Shown in pieces: positions 16,195 through 24,605 of a stretch of 64,000 nt of DNA. Within the stretch, counting starts at the first letter, position 1. Every line of letters starts with the position of its first letter. Both the position numbers and the translations under genes were made by a program. The DNA is taken from the NCBI GenBank assembly GCA_900541145.1, contig UQIH01000005.1, positions 1 to 64,000 on the forward strand, written 5' to 3'. The stretch is from an uncultured Collinsella sp. Lineage in GTDB: Bacteria > Actinomycetota > Coriobacteriia > Coriobacteriales > Coriobacteriaceae. A model generated the notes under the pieces. That model was not told the DNA's origin and made no database searches. It was given only the letters and a program-made list of their open reading frames with translations.

Positions 16195-17109
16195 CTACCA
16201 GCTTTTCTCGATATCGCGGATGCGCCGATAGAGCCACTCGTTTTGCGGTGCCTGGATATCGTGTTTGGTTGCGAGGCGGCAGATGGTGCCCGCGAACTCA
16301 TCAACCTCGGTTTTGCGCCTTGCGATGCGGTCTTGAGCCATCGAGGGCATACCGGCGGGGTCGATTCCCTCGATGAGGTGCACCATTTGCGTCAGGTCTG
16401 CCTCGGTCAGTTCAACGCCCTCGGCGTTGGCGACCGCAAGCGTTTCGCGCATGGCGGAAACAAAGCAGTGACGCTGCTCGGAGCCCGGCTCCGTGGCGCT
16501 TCCGTAGGTCCCGCCGTAGGCCATGCAGGTCTGGTTGATGCCGTCGTTGAGCATGAGTTTGGCCCACATGCGGTGGGCGATGTCGTCCTCGACGGTATGG
16601 GCGATGCCGCAGCGCGTATAGAGCTCGTCGATCGCGGTGATGGTTGCGGGGTTCGTGCCGGCCGCCGCGCCAAAGCGGATTTCGCCCGCATTGGTAAAGG
16701 TGAGCGCGCCGTTGAGAAACACGGCGTCCATGCCCTGGCAGATACCAAGAACGGTATGCTCCCAGCCAAAGCGTTCGGCAATCTTTTGCTCGCTCGTAAT
16801 GCCGTTGCACAGCGAGGCGATGAGCGTGTTGGGTCCCACGACGCGCTCCATAGTCTTGAGTGCTTGGTCGAGACCGGTGGTCTTGACTGTCAGGATGACC
16901 AGATCGGCGGGCGTCGCCTCGCTGGCACGGACGGACGTGAGATCGCAGGGCTTGCCGTTGACGGTGAGCGCGTCGTTCGCATGACGCTCAAAACGGGCAT
17001 CATCCATGACGTATTCGACGGCGTCGTTGCCGAGCGCCCGGGCGATCATGCTGCCGTAGAGCAGGCCGACGCCGCCCTTGCCGATAAAGGCGACCTTGTT
17101 GATCTGCAT
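16195..17109 (-). CDS. panE: 2-dehydropantoate 2-reductase (ketopantoate reductase)
   Basis: It reduces ketopantoate to pantoate with NADPH for coenzyme A synthesis. The 304-residue protein starts with a Rossmann motif (KVAFIGKGGVGLLYG), has LVILTVKTTGLDQALK, and a C-terminal helical domain with WAKLMLNDGINQTCMAYGGTYG, where the family's catalytic lysine and asparagine occur. The start at 17109 is preferred over the ATG at 17118 because GGGGAG then has a normal gap. Family members vary in substrate, so a related 2-ketoacid is possible. A terminator-like hairpin lies in its leader. Confidence 0.85.
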   Translation of the reverse strand: MQINKVAFIGKGGVGLLYGSMIARALGNDAVEYVMDDARFERHANDALTVNGKPCDLTSVRASEATPADLVILTVKTTGLDQALKTMERVVGPNTLIASLCNGITSEQKIAERFGWEHTVLGICQGMDAVFLNGALTFTNAGEIRFGAAAGTNPATITAIDELYTRCGIAHTVEDDIAHRMWAKLMLNDGINQTCMAYGGTYGSATEPGSEQRHCFVSAMRETLAVANAEGVELTEADLTQMVHLIEGIDPAGMPSMAQDRIARRKTEVDEFAGTICRLATKHDIQAPQNEWLYRRIRDIEKSW

Positions 17110-17127
17110 GTGAATCATCTCCCCATG

Positions 17128-17154
17128 TAAAAGGCGCCCGCGTAAGGGGCGCCT
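17128..17154 (-). terminator. Terminator-like hairpin in panE leader
   Basis: On the minus strand AGGCGCCC and GGGCGCCT form a perfect 8-bp stem followed by TTTT, only 18 bases before the panE start. No minus-strand gene lies upstream, so it is either an attenuator or ends an unannotated transcript. Confidence 0.55.
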
Positions 17155-17435
17155 GATGGATTGTATGCTGCCAGGGTGATTGGTGGGTGCGCGGGGCGGC
17201 TGTTATAAAAAAGAAACTATTGCGCTGTGCGCTTATGCCGCGGGGCAGACCGCAAAGACATGCGCGTGGTCATGCCCGGCCCCTTTCATCGGGCTTTTTG
17301 CTGATGTTAAAGCGGTGCCGTGACGGCTCGATTTCTGCTGCGTTACGATACGTTCTCAATTGCGATTCCGATGTGTTTCGATGACGTGACGGGTTTGTTT
17401 CGCCTTGTCAGGGCTTCGATGGGAGGGGAGGGGCC
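17155..17435. other. Non-coding gap between panE and aldo/keto reductase
   Basis: About 280 bases without a credible gene; open frames lack ribosome binding sites. A weak plus-strand terminator shape (GCCCG/CGGGC then TTTTT) ends near 17299, preceded by GC-rich complementary segments at about 17220-17275. This could be a small RNA, but no family is recognised. Confidence 0.3.
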
Positions 17436-18626
17436 GTGCAATACCGCGTTGACCCTAAAAGTGGTAACCGAATATCCGCTCTGGGTCTGGGCTGCATGAG
17501 GTTTCCCGGTGCGCCGGGACGTCCGGATGCGAAGACAGCCGATGCCATCATTTCCCGTGCGGTGGAGCAGGGGATTAACTACCTGGACACGGCCTATCTC
17601 TATCCCGGCAACGAGGCGTGCGTGGGTGCGTCGCTTGAGCGCCTGGGCTTGCGCGACCAGGTTTTGCTCGCAACCAAGCTGCCGCATGCTTCGTGCAAAT
17701 GCGCGGAGGATTTCGACCGGTTCTTCGACGAGCAACTGCGCCGCCTACGGACTGACCATATCGACTATTACCTCATGCACAACATTACCTCGCCCGCCCA
17801 GTGGGAACGTGTGGTGGCGTTGGGCATCGAGGACTGGATCGCGCAGCAAAAGGCTGCAGGGCGTATTCGTCAGATAGGCTTTTCGTACCACGGCAGCGCG
17901 GCGGACTTCCTTACGATGCTCGATGCGTATGAGTGGGACTTTTGCCAGATCCAGTACAACTACGCTGGAGAACGATATCAGGCGGGAACGGCGGGGCTCA
18001 TGGCCGCCGCCGAGCGAGGTCTCGCGGTGTTTGTGATGGAGCCGCTTTTGGGCGGACGCTTGGCAGGCAAATTGCCTCCGCGGGCGCGCGCTGTTCTCGA
18101 TGGTGCATGCGATCGGCATTTGCATACGCCTGCCGCTTGGGGGCTCTCGTGGGTGTGGAATCATCCCCAGGTGACCATGTTGCTTTCGGGTATGACCGAT
18201 ACCGCGCAGGTGGACGAGAATTCGTCACTGGCAGACCTCGCGTTGCCGAATTCGATGACGGCCAACCAGCTCGACACGATTGCGCGCGTGTTGATGGAGT
18301 TTGAGAAATCGAACCGTGTGCCCTGCACGGGATGCGGCTATTGCATGCCGTGCCCTAAAGGCATCAATATCCCTGGATGTTTTGCCGCCTACAACGCAAG
18401 CTATGCGCACAGCTGGTTTACGGGGCTGTCTCAATACTTTACGGCGAGCGCGGTGCGCACAAGCGAGCCCAAGTTGGTGAGCAATTGCGTCAAATGCGGC
18501 AAATGCGCGCGGCACTGCCCGCAGCACATCGATATTCCCGAGCGTCTCGACGATGTGCGCCGACGTTTCCAGCCTGGTCCCGTGACGGCGGTGCTTAAGG
18601 CCTTCGGCAAAACGCGCTCCTCATGA
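17436..18626 (+). CDS. Aldo/keto reductase with C-terminal ferredoxin-type clusters
   Basis: The 396-residue protein joins an aldo/keto reductase barrel (GLGCMRFPG; catalytic YLDTAYLYPG Asp and Tyr; ATKLPH Lys; LMHNI His) to a C-terminal segment with two 4Fe-4S motifs (CTGCGYCMPCPKG at about 294 and CVKCGKCARHCPQ at about 353). This type is common in anaerobes and may take electrons from ferredoxin; the substrate is unknown. The GTG start is supported by a purine-rich GGAGGGG just upstream. It ends 12 bases before a palindromic repeat element. Confidence 0.93.
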   Translation: MQYRVDPKSGNRISALGLGCMRFPGAPGRPDAKTADAIISRAVEQGINYLDTAYLYPGNEACVGASLERLGLRDQVLLATKLPHASCKCAEDFDRFFDEQLRRLRTDHIDYYLMHNITSPAQWERVVALGIEDWIAQQKAAGRIRQIGFSYHGSAADFLTMLDAYEWDFCQIQYNYAGERYQAGTAGLMAAAERGLAVFVMEPLLGGRLAGKLPPRARAVLDGACDRHLHTPAAWGLSWVWNHPQVTMLLSGMTDTAQVDENSSLADLALPNSMTANQLDTIARVLMEFEKSNRVPCTGCGYCMPCPKGINIPGCFAAYNASYAHSWFTGLSQYFTASAVRTSEPKLVSNCVKCGKCARHCPQHIDIPERLDDVRRRFQPGPVTAVLKAFGKTRSS

Positions 18627-18638
18627 CCCTTTTATAAC

Positions 18639-18701
18639 TTGCGGTGGAATAGTTCCTGTTTGCGGCAGAATAGGGGCCAAACAGGAACTATTTCACCGCA
18701 A
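18639..18701. repeat. Palindromic repeat, copy 1
   Basis: A 24-base arm (18639-18662) beginning TTGCGGTGGAATA pairs with 18678-18701 ending TATTTCACCGCAA. It is preceded by CCCTTTTATAAC and followed by CTGAAGGGGG. Copy 2 lies at 19820-19882. The outer part is the same in both copies; the inner stem bases differ but stay complementary. Confidence 0.85.
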
Positions 18702-18716
18702 CTGAAGGGGGCTGTC

Positions 18717-19736
18717 GTGGGTCATCGAGATTCATGTGATGATTTGCGTGAGGTTCGTTGGGGCGTTTTGGGCGCCGGGCACATTTCGCATCGATTTGCA
18801 TCGTCGCTCAAGGAGGTGGACGGGGCACGGCTGGTGGCTGCGGCCGGCCGCACTCCTGCACATGTCGAGGAATTTTGCCGAGCGTTTTCGATCGATGCTG
18901 CGCATGGCCATGCCTCGGTCGACGATAACGGCAATGCGGCTTATGACGCGCTGATTGCCGACACCGATGTCGACGCAATCTACTTGGCTCTTCCGCATGG
19001 CATGCATGCGCGTTGGGCCTGTCGCGCGCTGCGCGCCGGAAAGGCCGTGCTGTGCGAAAAGCCGGCCGTTTTGAGTGAGGAAGAGGCTCTCTCGATTGCC
19101 TCCGCCTCTCGTGAGCGCGGCGTGCTGTTTATGGAGGCGATGAAGAATCGGTTTTGTCCGATGCGCACTCGCGTGAAGGACTTGCTTGCGTCGGGTGAGC
19201 TTGGCCGTATTGTCTCGATTGAAAGCGTGCAAAAGCTCGATTACGGCGAGCCTCCTTCGGGCTATCTGCTTGATTCGTTGCAGGGCGGCTGTCTATATGA
19301 CATGGGCTGCTATGCGGTCGGTTGGTTTGAGGATTTGCTCGCGGGCGCGTGCGAGGTTTCATCCCGTGAAGTTCGCTGGCGTGACGTATCAGGCGGCCGC
19401 GTCGATTGGGCCGACGAGATCCGTATGAGCGTCGGCGGTATACCCATTCATATGGTGTGCGACGGCAAAGCAACATATGAAAGCCGCTTAACGATTGCCT
19501 GTGAGCGAGGCTCGTTGGAAATCGAGCGTCTCCATCGCCCCGAGCTCGCCCATGTGAAGTATTCCGACGGTCGAGTACTCGAAATCGATGCACCATTTGA
19601 GGTTGATGATTTCTACGGCGAAATCCAGCATGCGACCCAGCTCATCCGGGCGGGGAAACTCGAGAGTCCCGTCATGCCCCTTGCCGCCACGCAGCGCTGC
19701 GCGCGCATTATCGATGCAATCCGTCTAGCCCTCTAG
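18717..19736 (+). CDS. Gfo/Idh/MocA-family oxidoreductase
   Basis: The 339-residue protein has a Rossmann start (VRWGVLGAGHISHRFASSL), DAIYLALPHGMHARWA, the GKAVLCEKPAVLSEEEA lysine motif, and a C-terminal domain with the GGCLYDMGCYAVGW helix typical of dihydrodiol-dehydrogenase-like members. The substrate is unknown. The GTG at 18717 has GGGGG just upstream, formed by the bases right after the repeat. The gene is bracketed by the two repeat copies at 18639 and 19820, which may set its transcript ends. Confidence 0.9.
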   Translation: MGHRDSCDDLREVRWGVLGAGHISHRFASSLKEVDGARLVAAAGRTPAHVEEFCRAFSIDAAHGHASVDDNGNAAYDALIADTDVDAIYLALPHGMHARWACRALRAGKAVLCEKPAVLSEEEALSIASASRERGVLFMEAMKNRFCPMRTRVKDLLASGELGRIVSIESVQKLDYGEPPSGYLLDSLQGGCLYDMGCYAVGWFEDLLAGACEVSSREVRWRDVSGGRVDWADEIRMSVGGIPIHMVCDGKATYESRLTIACERGSLEIERLHRPELAHVKYSDGRVLEIDAPFEVDDFYGEIQHATQLIRAGKLESPVMPLAATQRCARIIDAIRLAL

Positions 19737-19819
19737 GACTTGGCGCTGACGCGTAGGGGATCATGACGCCGGCGCCCGTGGTGCCTGGCGGCCCACATCT
19801 CTGATGCCCCTTTTATAAC

Positions 19820-19882
19820 TTGCGGTGGAATACGGTCTGTTTGCGCCAAAATAAGGCACCAATAGACCGTATTTCACCGCAA
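19820..19882. repeat. Palindromic repeat, copy 2
   Basis: The left arm 19820-19843 starts TTGCGGTGGAATA and the right arm 19860-19882 ends TATTTCACCGCAA. It is preceded by CCCCTTTTATAAC and followed by CTGATGAGGGGG, as in copy 1. The inner stem reads CGGTCTG against TAGACCG, different from copy 1 but still paired. It lies 20 bases before the nfo start. Confidence 0.85.
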
Positions 19883-19902
19883 CTGATGAGGGGGAGTTGG
19901 AG

Positions 19903-20769
19903 ATGCTGACGATCGGATGTCATCTTTCGACGACGAAGGGCTATCGGGCAATGGGAGAGACGGCGTTGTCCATTGGCGCCAATACCTTTGCGTTCTTTAC
20001 GCGCAACCCGCGCGGTGGCAAGGCAAAAGACCTTGACATGGATGACGTGGCGGCTCTGCGCGAGCTTATGGCGCAAAACGACTTTGGACCGCTGGTGGCG
20101 CATGCCCCGTATACCTATAACCCCTGCTCCGCTAAGGAGCGAGCGCGCGAGTTTGCCCTGGAGGCCATGGCCGAGGATCTGCAGCGCATGGAAGCACTGC
20201 CCGGCAACTACTACAATTTTCATCCCGGTGCGCATGTGGGACAGGGGGCAGACGTCGGCATTCAGATGATTGTCGACACGCTGTGCCAGGTGATGTTTGA
20301 GGGACAGCAGACGACGGTATTGCTTGAGACCATGGCAGGCAAGGGCACCGAGGTGGGCCGTAGCTTTGAAGAACTGGCGTGCATTATCGAGGGCGTTGCC
20401 GCCAAGTGCCCAGAGCTGTCCGATAAGCTGGGCGTTTGTTTGGACACCTGCCATGTGAGCGATGCCGGCTACGACATCATCCATGATCTGGACGGCGTAC
20501 TCGACGAGTTCGACCGCGTGGTGGGTATCGATCGCTTGCATGCCGTACACATCAACGATTCGAAGAACCCTTGTGGCGCCCATAAAGATCGTCACGAGTG
20601 CATCGGCAAGGGATACCTTGGCGGCGAGGAATTTGGTGGCGGTATGCAGGTTATGCAGAATATTGTATCGAATGGCCGTTTGCGTTCGCTGCCGTTTATT
20701 TTGGAGACTCCGAACGAACTTGCAGGTTATGCAGCTGAAATTAGACTATTAAGGTCATTGCAGCAGTAA
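19903..20769 (+). CDS. nfo: Endonuclease IV (AP endonuclease)
   Basis: It cuts DNA at abasic sites in base-excision repair. The 288-residue TIM barrel has the zinc-binding family motifs: IGCHLST, HAPYTYNPCS, NFHPGAHVGQG, LLETMAGKGTEVG, GVCLDTCHVSDAGYD, HINDSKNPCGAHKDRHECIGKG and ILETPNE. ATG 19903 is chosen over the in-frame TTG at 19897 because GGGGGAG then has a seven-base gap. A palindromic repeat directly precedes it. Confidence 0.95.
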   Translation: MLTIGCHLSTTKGYRAMGETALSIGANTFAFFTRNPRGGKAKDLDMDDVAALRELMAQNDFGPLVAHAPYTYNPCSAKERAREFALEAMAEDLQRMEALPGNYYNFHPGAHVGQGADVGIQMIVDTLCQVMFEGQQTTVLLETMAGKGTEVGRSFEELACIIEGVAAKCPELSDKLGVCLDTCHVSDAGYDIIHDLDGVLDEFDRVVGIDRLHAVHINDSKNPCGAHKDRHECIGKGYLGGEEFGGGMQVMQNIVSNGRLRSLPFILETPNELAGYAAEIRLLRSLQQ

Positions 20770-20830
20770 CGACTGTCACAAAGTAGAGTATTCAATTCAC
20801 GTTATGGGTTTGTTTCAATCAGTTTTCTCA

Positions 20831-20859
20831 TTGCAGATTCGTAATTCCGGGTGCATAAT
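20831..20859 (+). promoter_or_regulatory. Predicted promoter of amino-acid ABC operon
   Basis: TTGCAG (20831-20836), a 17-base spacer and CATAAT (20854-20859) match a vegetative promoter, 58 bases before the binding-protein gene. Confidence 0.6.
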
Positions 20860-20916
20860 AGCCAACAGTTTTTGCAGACCTCTGAATCAAACGAGGTCAC
20901 CGGAAGGAGACTGATT

Positions 20917-21777
20917 ATGAAGCTGAAGAAGCTTGGCGCATTTGCCGCCACGGGTGCTATGGCGCTCGCCCTCGCTCTGACGGGCTGCGGCTCGTCCAAC
21001 GCCACCTCTGGTTCTAATGCCGGTTCCAGCAGCTCTGACGACGCTAAGGTCGAGAAGGTCGACGGCTCCAAGGAGTACGCACTCGTCAAGGACGGTACGC
21101 TGACCGTCGGCACCTCTGCCGAGTACGCTCCGTTTGAGTACAAGGATGACAACGGCGATTATCAGGGCTTTGACCTTGAGCTCATCAAGGCCATCGGCGA
21201 CAAGCTGGGCCTGGATGTCGAGTATATCAACAATGACTTTGACACGCTGGTTCCGGGTGTCGCTTCGGGCGCCAAGTATGACGTTTCCATTGCGGCTATC
21301 ACCGACACGCCCGAGCGTGAGAAGGAAGTCACTTTCTCTGATTCCTACTACATGGACGATCAGGCTATTGTGACCAAGGTCGATAACACCGACATCACGG
21401 CCGACAACTACAGCGAGAAGCTCAACAACGCTGACGCTACCATCATCGTCCAGTCTGGCTCGACCGCCGAGGCCTTTGCCCAGGAGAACTTCCCCAAGGC
21501 CAAGATTGTCCCCTACAAGGACGCTACCGAGTGCTTTAGCGCTCTGCAGTCCGATAAGGGCGACGCTGTAGTCACCAACCGCTCCGTAGCCAGCCAGTTG
21601 ACCGCCGAGCAGTTCAACACCTGCCAGACCATTAAGCAGATCAGCACCGGCGAGGAGTACGCCATCGCCATCAACCAGGGCAACACCAAGCTCAAGGACG
21701 ACATCAACCAGGCCATCAAGGACCTGACCGACGACGGTACCGTTGACGCCCTCATGGCTAAGTACAACATCAAGTAA
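20917..21777 (+). CDS. Amino-acid ABC transporter substrate-binding lipoprotein
   Basis: The 286-residue protein has a lipoprotein signal with lipobox LTGC (Cys 24) and a serine-rich linker. The family-3 solute-binding fold follows: LTVGTSAEYAPFEYKDDNGDYQGFDLELIKAIGDKLG, YDVSIAAITDTPEREKEVTFSDSYY, and a C-terminal VDALMAKYNIK. It should capture a polar amino acid outside the membrane and pass it to the permease and ATPase that follow. AAGGAG precedes ATG 20917. A partial terminator after the gene would keep the binding protein in excess. Confidence 0.94.
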   Translation: MKLKKLGAFAATGAMALALALTGCGSSNATSGSNAGSSSSDDAKVEKVDGSKEYALVKDGTLTVGTSAEYAPFEYKDDNGDYQGFDLELIKAIGDKLGLDVEYINNDFDTLVPGVASGAKYDVSIAAITDTPEREKEVTFSDSYYMDDQAIVTKVDNTDITADNYSEKLNNADATIIVQSGSTAEAFAQENFPKAKIVPYKDATECFSALQSDKGDAVVTNRSVASQLTAEQFNTCQTIKQISTGEEYAIAINQGNTKLKDDINQAIKDLTDDGTVDALMAKYNIK

Positions 21778-21799
21778 AATAGCTACTTGATTGCTCGCG

Positions 21800-21830
21800 G
21801 GCCCTTTCCGCTTTGGCGGAGAGGGCCTTT
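21800..21830 (+). terminator. Intercistronic attenuator hairpin
   Basis: GGCCCTTTCCGC (21800-21811) pairs with GCGGAGAGGGCC (21816-21827), followed by only TTT. It probably reduces expression of the permease relative to the binding protein. Confidence 0.65.
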
Positions 21831-21895
21831 GCGCTTCTCTTGACGGAGAGCATTTCCGTCTCGTTTTGCCGGCAACTTCTACGATAGGAGCCACC

Positions 21896-23257
21896 TTGTC
21901 TCGACTGAACAAAGGGGCTGCGGAGCAGCGTTTTCCACTGCCCGCCTTACTCCAAAAGCTAGTCTGCGTCATGGCCGTGGCGCTCGCGCTGGTGTGTATG
22001 GGGACATATGCGCCCACGACCGCCCAGGCGCTTGAGACCGCAAAGATTACCGCCCGACCCAACACTGGTTCGGGCAGCGCTGTGGTCGGCGGTACCGAGA
22101 CGCGCATTACGTGGGAGGTCCAGGCCGATGCCGATGAGGAGCTGAGCGGTCTTTCGCTGACGTTTGTCGACGGCACGACGTTTGGTGCCGATGACACGCG
22201 ATTGACGATGCTCTCGGGCGAGGACCTCATGGATCGTACGCCCATGAAGCCCACGTGCAAGGCTGACGGCCAGACGCTCAAGATTGATTTTGGCGAGACG
22301 GCGCCTGCCGGCGGCTATTTCCGCGTCGAGGTCTACGGCGTGACCTTCCCCGTCGAGGGCGGCGATGAGGCCTTTAGCGGCGCCTATACGCTCGCCGACG
22401 GTTCGACCAAGAAGATCTCCAAGATTCCGTCGGTGGAGATCAAGGGCGTGACGGCCTTCGATATCTTCCTGGCCGACCTTAAGGAGCAGCCGTGGGTCGA
22501 GGCGTGGAACTCCAATATGTTCCTGCGCCTGTTCCTGAACCCGGTCATTTTGGTCCAGAGCCTGCCGATCGTCTTCAAGGGCTTCCTTATGTCGCTTTCG
22601 ATCGTGCTCGTGGCGTTTCCGCTGGCAATTCCCTTTGGCTTTGCCCTGTCGCTTATGCGCATCTCCAAGTCGCGCATCCTGCGCTGCCTCGCCGGCATCT
22701 ACGTGAATATCATTCGCGGTACGCCGGCGTTCCTGCAGATCTATATCGCGTTCTTCGGTCTGCCGTTGGCCGGCGTCAAGGTGGACGACTATGTTTTGGG
22801 CGTTATCGTCATGGCCATGAACTCGTCTGCGTACCTGTGCGAGATCTTCCGTGCCGGTATTCAATCGATCCCCAAGGGCCAAAACGAGGCTGCTCGCTCT
22901 CTGGGCATGAATGCCTTCCAGACGCTGCTCTACGTTATGATTCCGCAGACGTTCCGCAATGCTTTGCCTACGCTGACCAGCGAGTTTATCTTGCTTTACA
23001 AGGATACGTCGCTGCTTGCCGCCGTGGGTGTGGTCGAAATCGTCATGAACGCCCGTACCATCGTGGCCACGACGGGCTCCATTACACCGTACGTGGTTGC
23101 CGCCCTGTTCTATCTGGTCATCACCCTGCCGCTCGCTCGCTTGGTGAGCGGTCTTGAGGCGAGGCTTTTGGGTACGACCGAGACCAAGAAGAAGCGTCCC
23201 GCCAAGAGCGCCGGACAGGTTGTCGCGACGCCCGCCGATCACATCGCCGGTCTGTAA
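21896..23257 (+). CDS. Amino-acid ABC permease with N-terminal exported domain
   Basis: The 453-residue protein differs from ordinary His/Glu/Gln permeases (about 220 residues). It starts with a signal-peptide-like segment (about 19-40) and an extracellular beta-rich domain of about 150 residues (from TAKITARPN to KIPSVEIKG). The usual permease part follows from about residue 215, with about five membrane segments and the ATPase-contact loop EAARSLGMNAFQTLLYVMIPQ. I chose the TTG at 21896 because TAGGAG lies five to six bases upstream; the longer frame to 21791 runs through the hairpin. The extra domain might assist substrate capture; this is inference. Confidence 0.85.
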   Translation: MSRLNKGAAEQRFPLPALLQKLVCVMAVALALVCMGTYAPTTAQALETAKITARPNTGSGSAVVGGTETRITWEVQADADEELSGLSLTFVDGTTFGADDTRLTMLSGEDLMDRTPMKPTCKADGQTLKIDFGETAPAGGYFRVEVYGVTFPVEGGDEAFSGAYTLADGSTKKISKIPSVEIKGVTAFDIFLADLKEQPWVEAWNSNMFLRLFLNPVILVQSLPIVFKGFLMSLSIVLVAFPLAIPFGFALSLMRISKSRILRCLAGIYVNIIRGTPAFLQIYIAFFGLPLAGVKVDDYVLGVIVMAMNSSAYLCEIFRAGIQSIPKGQNEAARSLGMNAFQTLLYVMIPQTFRNALPTLTSEFILLYKDTSLLAAVGVVEIVMNARTIVATTGSITPYVVAALFYLVITLPLARLVSGLEARLLGTTETKKKRPAKSAGQVVATPADHIAGL

Positions 23258-23269
23258 GGAGGTCCTATC

Positions 23270-24022
23270 ATGAGCGAAACCAATAACTCGAACGAGGTCG
23301 TCGTCAGCATTAAGAACCTCCAGAAGGCCTTTGGCGATAACGTGGTCCTGCGCGATATCGATCTGGATGTGCATAAGGGCGAGGTCGTCGTAGTTCTGGG
23401 TCCTTCGGGCTCGGGCAAGTCGACGATGCTTCGCTGCATCAATCGTCTGGAGCATCCTACGAGTGGTTCGATTGTCGTCGAGGGCGTGGATGTGTGCGCC
23501 AAGGGCGTTGACCTCAATAAGGTGCGTACGCACTTGGGCATGGTGTTTCAGCAGTTCAACCTGTTCCCGCACCTGTCGGTCAAAAAGAACGTCATGCTTG
23601 CGCAGCAAAAGGTGCTCAAGCGCAGCAAGGAAGAGGCCGAGAAGATCGCCGTCGAGGAGCTGACCAAGGTCGGTCTTGCCGAGCGTATCGACTTTATGCC
23701 GAGCCAGCTCTCGGGCGGCCAGCAGCAGCGCGTTGCCATCGCCCGCGCCCTGTCGATGAACCCTCACGTTATGCTCTTTGACGAGGCCACGTCGGCGCTC
23801 GATCCCGAGCTGGTTCGCGACGTTCTGGGTGTCATGCGCGACCTGGCACGCGATGGCATGACCATGATCGTCGTGACGCACGAGATGGGCTTTGCCCGCG
23901 ACGTCGCCGACCGCGTCGTCTTTATGGACGGCGGCGTCATTGTGGAAGAGGGCACGCCGAGCGAGGTCTTCGACCACCCCAAGAGCGAGCGCACCAAGGC
24001 GTTCTTGGGCAATATCTCGTAG
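23270..24022 (+). CDS. Amino-acid ABC transporter ATP-binding protein
   Basis: The 250-residue ATPase has Walker A GPSGSGKST, the Q-loop in MVFQQFNLFPHLS, signature LSGGQQQRVAIARAL, Walker B VMLFDEATSALDPE and the switch His in VVTHEMGFA. It belongs to the GlnQ/HisP group and energises the permease encoded just upstream. AAGGAGG precedes the ATG. It is the last gene of the three-gene operon; a perfect bidirectional terminator follows. Confidence 0.96.
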   Translation: MSETNNSNEVVVSIKNLQKAFGDNVVLRDIDLDVHKGEVVVVLGPSGSGKSTMLRCINRLEHPTSGSIVVEGVDVCAKGVDLNKVRTHLGMVFQQFNLFPHLSVKKNVMLAQQKVLKRSKEEAEKIAVEELTKVGLAERIDFMPSQLSGGQQQRVAIARALSMNPHVMLFDEATSALDPELVRDVLGVMRDLARDGMTMIVVTHEMGFARDVADRVVFMDGGVIVEEGTPSEVFDHPKSERTKAFLGNIS

Positions 24023-24045
24023 CCGGTTGATGTAACTGCCGTTAT

Positions 24046-24087
24046 AAAAGAGCGGGGGCTGGACTTGAATCCAGCCCCCGCTCTTTT
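24046..24087. terminator. Strong bidirectional terminator
   Basis: A perfect 18-bp stem (24046-24063 with 24070-24087) has A residues on one side and TTTT on the other. It separates the ABC operon from the convergent flavodoxin operon. Confidence 0.92.
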
Positions 24088-24139
24088 GTAGGGATAAGGA
24101 TGCGCTTTGATGCAGACTCTTTTGGAGGTCCTGGGTTCG

Positions 24140-24559
24140 TTACGCGAGCTCGGCTCCGAGGGCCTTGCAAGCGGTCTCGCCCTCATCGTCGGGCGCATCG
24201 TAGCAAATGACGGAATCGACGACATTGACGCCCGCCTCGTCGGCATCGGCCTTCCAGTTGTCCATCCACTCGCCCTCGGCCCACGAATAAGAGCCAAAGA
24301 GGACGACCTTCTTATCGCCGAGGGTCTCCTTGACCTCGTCCCACATAGGCTGGAACTCGTCATACTCAAGCTCCTCGGAACCCATGGCGGGGCAGCCGAA
24401 GGCAATGGCGTCATAGTTGGCGGCCTTGTCTGCGGAGAAGTCGGCGCAGGAGATGACCTCTGCCTCGGCGCCGGCACCGGTTGCACCCTCGGCAACGAAG
24501 TTTGCCATGGCCTCGGTGTTGCCTGTACCGCTCCAGTAGACGACGGCGATCTTGCTCAT
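24140..24559 (-). CDS. Flavodoxin
   Basis: The 139-residue protein is a short-chain flavodoxin: FMN phosphate loop YWSGTGNTEAMA (about 8-19), acidic surface and FGSYSWAEGEW for the flavin ring. It carries electrons at low potential and can replace ferredoxin, often under iron limitation. AAAGGA precedes ATG 24559. The DUF3793 gene 46 bases upstream is probably in the same operon, a pairing seen in other anaerobes. Confidence 0.94.
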   Translation of the reverse strand: MSKIAVVYWSGTGNTEAMANFVAEGATGAGAEAEVISCADFSADKAANYDAIAFGCPAMGSEELEYDEFQPMWDEVKETLGDKKVVLFGSYSWAEGEWMDNWKADADEAGVNVVDSVICYDAPDDEGETACKALGAELA

Positions 24560-24605
24560 ATGTTTTCCTTTCGGTTGTGCGGCGTGCGGCCGCGTCTTGT
24601 ATGCT

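Noticed and set aside
17187..17384. Short ORF (65 codons) in the panE/aldo-keto reductase gap
   Set aside because: No ribosome binding site, no family similarity, and a terminator-like shape lies within it.
21959..23977. Long minus-strand frame opposite the ABC permease and ATPase (672 codons)
   Set aside because: Shadow of two clear genes; rich in Arg/His/Asp as expected for antisense of GC-rich codons.
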